Positions 59,719-64,000 of a stretch of 64,000 bases of DNA are shown piece after piece. Each line of letters begins with the position of its first letter. Position 1 is the first letter of the stretch. The stretch covers positions 1-64,000 of the forward strand of contig NZ_JACSQD010000005.1 in NCBI RefSeq assembly GCF_014836775.1, given 5' to 3'. A program made the translations under genes and the position numbers. Below the pieces are notes generated by a model. That model was not told the origin of the DNA and did no database searches. It saw only the letters and a list, made by a program, of their open reading frames with translations. This stretch comes from Arthrobacter gallicola. GTDB lineage: Bacteria; Actinomycetota; Actinomycetes; Actinomycetales; Micrococcaceae.

Positions 59719-60891
59719 ATGAGCAGAACACGGCTGACGGGCATCGACGCTGCCCGGGGTGTGGCGCTGCTGGGCATGATGTCGACTCACATCTTCCCGC
59801 TGTACAACCCTGAGACGGGAGCGCCCACTTTGGTTGCGCTGCTCTTTTCCGGACGTGCTTCCGCCCTTTTCGCCGTGGTGGCGGGCATTGGAATCGCCTT
59901 ACTGACCGGCGGCGCCGATCCGGGTTCCGCGCGTTCCCCTGCCCGGAACCGGCGTGGCATCGCCGCGCGCGCCGGGGTCATCGCACTGATCGGCCTGCTG
60001 CTCGGCGGGCTGGAGACCTCGATTGCCATCATCTTGTTCCATTACGCCGTCCTGTTCCTGATGGTGCTGCCGTTCACGAACATGCGGCTGCCGCGGCTTG
60101 CGGTCTGGGCCGGTGCCTGGGTATGCCTCTCCCCCGTCCTGGCCTACCTGATGCGCCCCTGGATCAACGCGAACCTGGTTCCCCCCGGCGTGGACGGCAA
60201 CATCACCTGGGAGCATTTCCTGGAACCGGTCCCGCTGCTGGCAGATGTCCTGTTCACCGGCGTGTACCCCACAGTGCAGTGGATGAGCTACCTGCTGATT
60301 GGCATGGTGATTGGACGGCTGCAGCTGACCAGTCTGCCGGTGCAGGCGGGCCTGGTCTTCGTGGGAATTTTTACAGCTGTGGGTGCAAAGTTCCTCAGCT
60401 GGTACCTGCTCATCGATGCCGGCGGTTTCGCCGAACTTCTGAAGACCGAGTCCGGGCAGACGTGGCCGATCGGCCGGATGCTGGAGGTGAACCTCACCGG
60501 GGTGGACCAGTCGGGCTCGTGGTGGTGGCTCACGGTCAGTGCGCCGCATTCCGGAACCACCTTCGACCTGCTGCACACCGCCGGGACGGCTGCCGCCGTC
60601 GTCGGCATCTGTCTGCTGCTCACCTGGGCGCGGCCCAACCTGCTGCTGCCGCTCTCCGCCGCCGGTGCCATCACGCTGACGCTCTACAGCGTGCACATCT
60701 GGGTCATGGCGATGGTGCAGGCGCAGGAACCGGCGCTGGATCCCGGCTGGGTGTTCTGGCCCCAGGCCGCGGCCGCAGTGCTGATCGGCATCGCGTTCGT
60801 CCGCCTCGGTTCGCGCGGACCGCTGGAGACCATTGCGTCAGGTGCGTCGCGGCTGGCCCGGGACGGCACCCTGGCAGAAAACCGGCGGTAG
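59719..60891 (+). CDS. Membrane acyltransferase-like protein (HGSNAT/DUF418 type)
   Basis: 390 residues with about ten helices. N-terminal RLTGIDAARGVALLGMMSTHIF is the opening of heparan-alpha-glucosaminide N-acetyltransferase (DUF1624) proteins, with the conserved His of that family in MMSTH. The C-terminal half resembles DUF418. May acylate an envelope glycan; substrate unknown. Divergent from dapA. Confidence 0.8.
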   Translation: MSRTRLTGIDAARGVALLGMMSTHIFPLYNPETGAPTLVALLFSGRASALFAVVAGIGIALLTGGADPGSARSPARNRRGIAARAGVIALIGLLLGGLETSIAIILFHYAVLFLMVLPFTNMRLPRLAVWAGAWVCLSPVLAYLMRPWINANLVPPGVDGNITWEHFLEPVPLLADVLFTGVYPTVQWMSYLLIGMVIGRLQLTSLPVQAGLVFVGIFTAVGAKFLSWYLLIDAGGFAELLKTESGQTWPIGRMLEVNLTGVDQSGSWWWLTVSAPHSGTTFDLLHTAGTAAAVVGICLLLTWARPNLLLPLSAAGAITLTLYSVHIWVMAMVQAQEPALDPGWVFWPQAAAAVLIGIAFVRLGSRGPLETIASGASRLARDGTLAENRR

Positions 60892-60909
60892 GCGCCGCTC
60901 CTTCAGGCG

Positions 60910-61377
60910 TCAGGCAGAGAAGAGCTTGCCGGCTTGCCGCATTGCGGAGCGGGCACGCTTGCGGTCACCGGCGGCGTCGTAAGCGCAGGACAGCCGGAAC
61001 CAGGCCCGCCACTCCTCCGGGGCGGCTTCAACCTCGGCCTGGTAGGCCGGGAACTGGGCGTCGGCGGCTTCCCGGACGATCCTGCCGCCCGGGGTCCGCG
61101 GCAGGTCATCGACCGGCAGTCCGCCCTCATCAGCGAGGATAGTGGCCATTTTCTCGGTCTGCACACCGAACAGCAGCTCGCGCACCAGGGCCCACACACC
61201 AACGAGCGGCAGCACGAAGTACGCCAGGCCCATCGCCTTCGCGGTGAGCCCGTCGGAGGTCAGCAGGAGCCAGCCCCGCTGGGCGACAATGACGAGGTAG
61301 AAAGCCAGGAGCAGGGTGACCAGGAGGACACCGATTTTCGCCCGGTTATGGAACAGTCCGGAGAAGAAAGTGGACAA
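60910..61377 (-). CDS. Membrane protein with TPR-like C-terminus
   Basis: 155 residues. Two membrane helices (IGVLLVTLLLAFYLVIVAQ and AMGLAYFVLPLVGVWALV), then a soluble part ending in a degenerate tetratricopeptide unit (EEWRAWFRLSCAYDAAGDRKRARSAMRQA). Conserved next to dapB in related genomes as far as I recall; function unknown. It lies 11 bp after dapB. Confidence 0.75.
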   Translation of the reverse strand: MSTFFSGLFHNRAKIGVLLVTLLLAFYLVIVAQRGWLLLTSDGLTAKAMGLAYFVLPLVGVWALVRELLFGVQTEKMATILADEGGLPVDDLPRTPGGRIVREAADAQFPAYQAEVEAAPEEWRAWFRLSCAYDAAGDRKRARSAMRQAGKLFSA

Positions 61378-61388
61378 CGAAGGTTTCC

Positions 61389-62147
61389 TTAGGCGTTCAG
61401 GTTGAGGTAGCCGTCAAGTCCGACGGTCAGGCCCGGGTGCTCCGCGACCTGACGCAGCCCGAGCAGGACTCCGGGCATAAAGGACGCCCGGTCATAGGAA
61501 TCGTGGCGGATGGTGAGCTGCTCCCCTTCGCCGCCCAGCAGGACCTCCTGGTGGGCCACCAGTCCGCGCAGGCGGACGGAGTGGACGCGGATGCCGTCGA
61601 CGTCGGCTCCGCGGGCACCCGGGAGTTCCTTGACGGTGGCGTCCGGTGAGGGTGCGGTGCCGGCTTCGGCGCGGGAGGCTGCCATCAGTTCAGCCGTGCG
61701 GGCGGCGGTTCCCGAGGGGGCGTCCACCTTTTGCGGATGATGCAGTTCCACGATTTCCACGGATTCGAAGTACGGTGCGGCCTTGGCGGCAAAAGCGGTG
61801 GCCAGCACGGACCCGAGGGCGAAGTTCGGGGCAATGAGGACGCCGGTCTCAGGGTGCTCCGCAAGCAGTTCCGTCAGGCGCTCCAGGCGTCCCGCGTCCC
61901 AGCCGGTGGTTCCCACCACGGCGTGCATTCCGTGTTCGACGGCGAAGCGGACGTTTGCTTCGGTGCTGTCCGGAACGGTCAGGTCCACCACGTACCGGGC
62001 CCCCGCGGACACCAGGGTTTCCAGCGGATCGTTACGGCCCAGGGCGGCCACCAGCTCCATGTCCGGAGCCGCTTCCACGGCTTTGACGGCTTCGGATCCC
62101 ATGCGTCCGGTGGCTCCGAGCACCGCGACAGGCAGTTTATTCCTCAT
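61389..62147 (-). CDS. dapB: 4-hydroxy-tetrahydrodipicolinate reductase
   Basis: 252 residues. Nucleotide motif VLGATGRMGSEAVKAV at 9-24; catalytic ELHHPQKVDAPSGTA near 140. Uses NAD(P)H for the second step of DAP synthesis after DapA. Normal length. Confidence 0.96.
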   Translation of the reverse strand: MRNKLPVAVLGATGRMGSEAVKAVEAAPDMELVAALGRNDPLETLVSAGARYVVDLTVPDSTEANVRFAVEHGMHAVVGTTGWDAGRLERLTELLAEHPETGVLIAPNFALGSVLATAFAAKAAPYFESVEIVELHHPQKVDAPSGTAARTAELMAASRAEAGTAPSPDATVKELPGARGADVDGIRVHSVRLRGLVAHQEVLLGGEGEQLTIRHDSYDRASFMPGVLLGLRQVAEHPGLTVGLDGYLNLNA

Positions 62148-62163
62148 GGTTTTAGGTTACCGG

Positions 62164-62604
62164 TCAGGCCGGGGCATCGCTGACGCCGACCCACTCCACG
62201 GACCCGTCCGCAAATACCTGCTCTTTCCAGATCGGCACCTGGGCCTTCACCGTGTCCACAAGCTCCGAGCAGGCGGCGAAGGCGGTGCCGCGGTGGGCGG
62301 AGGCGACGGCGGCAACCAGTGCCGCGTCCCCGATCTGAAGCGGCCCGGTGCGGTGGCCCACCCAGATGCGGACGCCGTCGTACTTCTCCGCGATGGCCCC
62401 GGCAACGTCCGCGATGACCGTCTGCGCGGTGGGGTGCGCACTGTAGCTCAGAGAGGCCACCTCTTGCCCGCCGTCGTGATTACGCACAATGCCGCTGAAG
62501 CTCACGACGGCGCCGGCCTGCGGGGTCCACACGGCGGTGCATGCGGATTCAGATTCCAGCACGGTGGTGCCGACCGTGGCAGCCACAACTTCGCTAGTGC
62601 TCAT
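62164..62604 (-). CDS. moaE: Molybdopterin synthase catalytic subunit
   Basis: 146 residues from ATG 62602-62604. [16 protein letters not shown] near 36, [22 protein letters not shown] near 90, and VPIWKEQVF near 125 (the catalytic Lys). Transfers sulfur from MoaD to precursor Z. The start overlaps the mogA end by 11 bp. Confidence 0.94.
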   Translation of the reverse strand: MSTSEVVAATVGTTVLESESACTAVWTPQAGAVVSFSGIVRNHDGGQEVASLSYSAHPTAQTVIADVAGAIAEKYDGVRIWVGHRTGPLQIGDAALVAAVASAHRGTAFAACSELVDTVKAQVPIWKEQVFADGSVEWVGVSDAPA

Positions 62605-63094
62605 TTCTACCTTCCAGCAGGCTGCAGATGTGCCCCACGAGGGGCTCGAGGACGGCGAGTCCGTCCGCGACGGCGGACGGCGAGCCGGGCAGGTTGACGA
62701 CGAAGGTCCGTCCGGCAGTACCGGCATATCCGCGGCTCAGCGCCGCCATCGGGGTTTTGGCCAGCCCGTCGGCACGCAGTGCTTCCATAATCCCGGGCAC
62801 CTGGCGCTGAAGCAGCGGGAGGGTCTGCTCCGGCGTGACGTCGGTGGGGCTGATCCCGGTGCCTCCGCTGGTGATAATAAGGGACGGTTCCAGCGCCAGC
62901 ATACGGGCCAGCGCCTGTCCCACCGGGTCACCGTCCGGCACGACTTCCGCCAGGACGACGTCGTAGCCCAGGGCATAGAACCAGTCCTGCAGCAGCGGCC
63001 CGGTTTCATCCTCGTACACCCCGGCCGCTGCCCGGGTGGAGGCAACCAGGATCGCCGCGGTGCGGCGGGCGGGTGCCGTTGGGCCGGTGCTCAC
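62594..63094 (-). CDS. MogA/MoaB-family molybdopterin adenylyltransferase
   Basis: 166 residues. [21 protein letters not shown] near 15 and [19 protein letters not shown] near 71 (the MoCF motif). It activates molybdopterin with AMP before metal insertion. MogA and MoaB cannot be separated confidently from sequence alone. Overlaps moaC by 4 bp. Confidence 0.9.
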   Translation of the reverse strand: MSTGPTAPARRTAAILVASTRAAAGVYEDETGPLLQDWFYALGYDVVLAEVVPDGDPVGQALARMLALEPSLIITSGGTGISPTDVTPEQTLPLLQRQVPGIMEALRADGLAKTPMAALSRGYAGTAGRTFVVNLPGSPSAVADGLAVLEPLVGHICSLLEGRNEH

Positions 63095-63606
63095 AGTGTC
63101 CAGTCTCCGCTTTTGCCGCCCGATTTGGCCAGCACCATAATGTCCGAGACCACCGCGTGCTTATCCACGGCCTTGATCATGTCGTAGAGCGTCAGCGCGG
63201 TGACGGAGACGGCGGTCAGCGCTTCCATTTCGACGCCGGTGAGCGCCTTGGTCTTGACGGTGGCCCGCATGACAACCGTGTCCTCCCGGGGCTCGAAGTC
63301 CACGGTGACCTTGGTCAGCGGCAGGGGGTGGCAGAGCGGAATCAGGTTGGAGGTCTGTTTGGCAGCCATGATTCCGGCGACGCGGGAGACGGCGAACGCA
63401 TCACCCTTGGGCAGCCCGCCCTCGGTGAGCAGCCGGATAACGTCGGCCGTGGTTTTCAGGACAGCCTGGGCCGTGGCTTCACGGGCGGTCTCGGGCTTGG
63501 CGGAGACATCGACCATATGGGCGGTGCCGTCTGCGCGGACATGGGTAAGCGCCGGTGCGGCCTGCTCTTCTCCGGTGGTGCCTGATCGGGGCTGGTCTGA
63601 GGGCAT
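63091..63606 (-). CDS. moaC: Cyclic pyranopterin monophosphate synthase
   Basis: 171 residues from ATG 63604-63606. [24 protein letters not shown] near 20, [15 protein letters not shown] near 88, and [26 protein letters not shown] near 125 (active-site Asp and Lys). Converts the GTP-derived intermediate from MoaA to cPMP. Normal length. Confidence 0.95.
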   Translation of the reverse strand: MPSDQPRSGTTGEEQAAPALTHVRADGTAHMVDVSAKPETAREATAQAVLKTTADVIRLLTEGGLPKGDAFAVSRVAGIMAAKQTSNLIPLCHPLPLTKVTVDFEPREDTVVMRATVKTKALTGVEMEALTAVSVTALTLYDMIKAVDKHAVVSDIMVLAKSGGKSGDWTL

Positions 63607-63644
63607 CGGCGGGTCCTTTCGGTGGTGCTGTGCTGCACGCTGGG

Positions 63645-64000
63645 TTAGTCCAACAGCCATACTGTCACTTCCGACCCGGCAGCCGCGTGTTCAGTGTCTT
63701 CCGGCAGCTCGACAAGGGCGTTGGATGAGGCCAGGGCGTGGATCAGGTGGGACCCCGGTCCCCCAATGAGCTCCACCTGCCCGTCCTTCCAGCGTCCCCT
63801 GCGGAGCTGCAGTTTGCCCGGCGGGCTGGCCGCGGCCTCGGTGAGCCGCGCCTGGACTTTCCGGCGCGGGACGGGCAGCCCGGTCAGCGCGGTCAGTGCC
63901 GGGCGCAGGAACATTTCAAAAGACACCAGACAGCTCACCGGATTCCCTGGAAAGGCGAGGAACGGAATCCCGTCCACTGTGCCGATTCCCTGGGGGCCGC
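63645..64000 (-). CDS. moeA: Molybdopterin molybdenumtransferase, C-terminal part only
   Basis: Truncated by the window edge, so only about the last 118 residues are visible. [30 protein letters not shown] is the family motif of MoeA domain III, and the tail holds domain IV (beta-barrel). It inserts molybdate into adenylylated molybdopterin. It precedes moaC in the same transcript with a 38-bp gap. Confidence 0.92.
   Translation of the reverse strand, partial: GPQGIGTVDGIPFLAFPGNPVSCLVSFEMFLRPALTALTGLPVPRRKVQARLTEAAASPPGKLQLRRGRWKDGQVELIGGPGSHLIHALASSNALVELPEDTEHAAAGSEVTVWLLD

Overview
The window is high-GC DNA from an actinobacterium. The gene set and gene order (argCJBDF-R-G-H, pheST, infC-rpmI-rplT, his genes, lexA divergent from a LysM gene, dinG-hflX, miaB-miaA-dapF, recX-recA-DUF3046, ClgR-cinA-pgsA-ftsK, rnj-dapA, dapB, moa genes) point to Arthrobacter or a close relative in the Micrococcaceae. 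The genus call rests on recall of family and synteny patterns, not on a database search. Most of the window is ordinary core chromosome, and most genes lie on the minus strand.

Layout. 0.2-7 kb: tyrS, a HelD-type helicase, apt, a 3-methyladenine glycosylase, an SRPBCC protein and a PNPOx-family oxidase. 7-15.8 kb: the complete arginine biosynthesis cluster with its repressor and a probable ArgR operator in front of argC. 15.9-16.9 kb: a quinone oxidoreductase. 16.9-20.8 kb: the accessory region, the only part that looks mobile or recently rearranged. 20.8-24.4 kb: pheT and pheS. 24.6-29.1 kb: a mixed block with an SOS-boxed radical SAM gene, a NUDIX hydrolase, an MFS pump and an rRNA/tRNA methyltransferase. 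29.1-32 kb: rplT, rpmI, infC and a DUF1844 gene. 32-37.7 kb: a second MFS protein, an SseB-like protein and his genes (hisA, a 51-residue membrane peptide, hisH, hisB, hisC). 37.8-43.7 kb: LysM gene, lexA, dinG-type helicase, hflX and a class I methyltransferase. 43.7-51.6 kb: dapF, miaA, miaB, two related secreted lysozyme-like proteins, recX, recA and DUF3046. 51.7-59.6 kb: MarR, ClgR-like regulator, cinA, pgsA, ftsK, RNase J and dapA. 59.7-64 kb: an acyltransferase-like membrane protein, a TPR-like membrane protein, dapB, and molybdopterin genes moaE, mogA/moaB, moaC and a truncated moeA.

The accessory region holds two copies (A, about 17.12-17.64 kb; B, about 20.06-20.48 kb) of an unrecognised repeat element. 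Each copy starts with a tandem array of exactly 52-bp units (four full plus one terminal unit in A, two plus one in B). It continues through a conserved module with an inverted unit and ends in a hairpin (18-bp perfect arms, 54-nt loop) inside a 98-nt stretch identical in both copies. Copy B abuts a decayed duplicate of the last ~205 bp of pheT plus its terminator, and the joint falls exactly on the first base of the repeat array. Between the copies lie a broken DUF2975/HTH gene, a small membrane protein, a TfoX-like protein and a HAD hydrolase. I could not assign the element to a known family. It is the best candidate in the window for something undescribed.

Regulatory logic visible in the sequence: four LexA boxes (radical SAM gene at 25.1 kb, two between lexA and the LysM gene, one upstream of recA) define a local SOS regulon. 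The ARG-type boxes before argC fit repression by the argR product encoded in the same cluster. infC appears to start at AUU after a strong ribosome binding site, the arrangement known for IF3 autoregulation.
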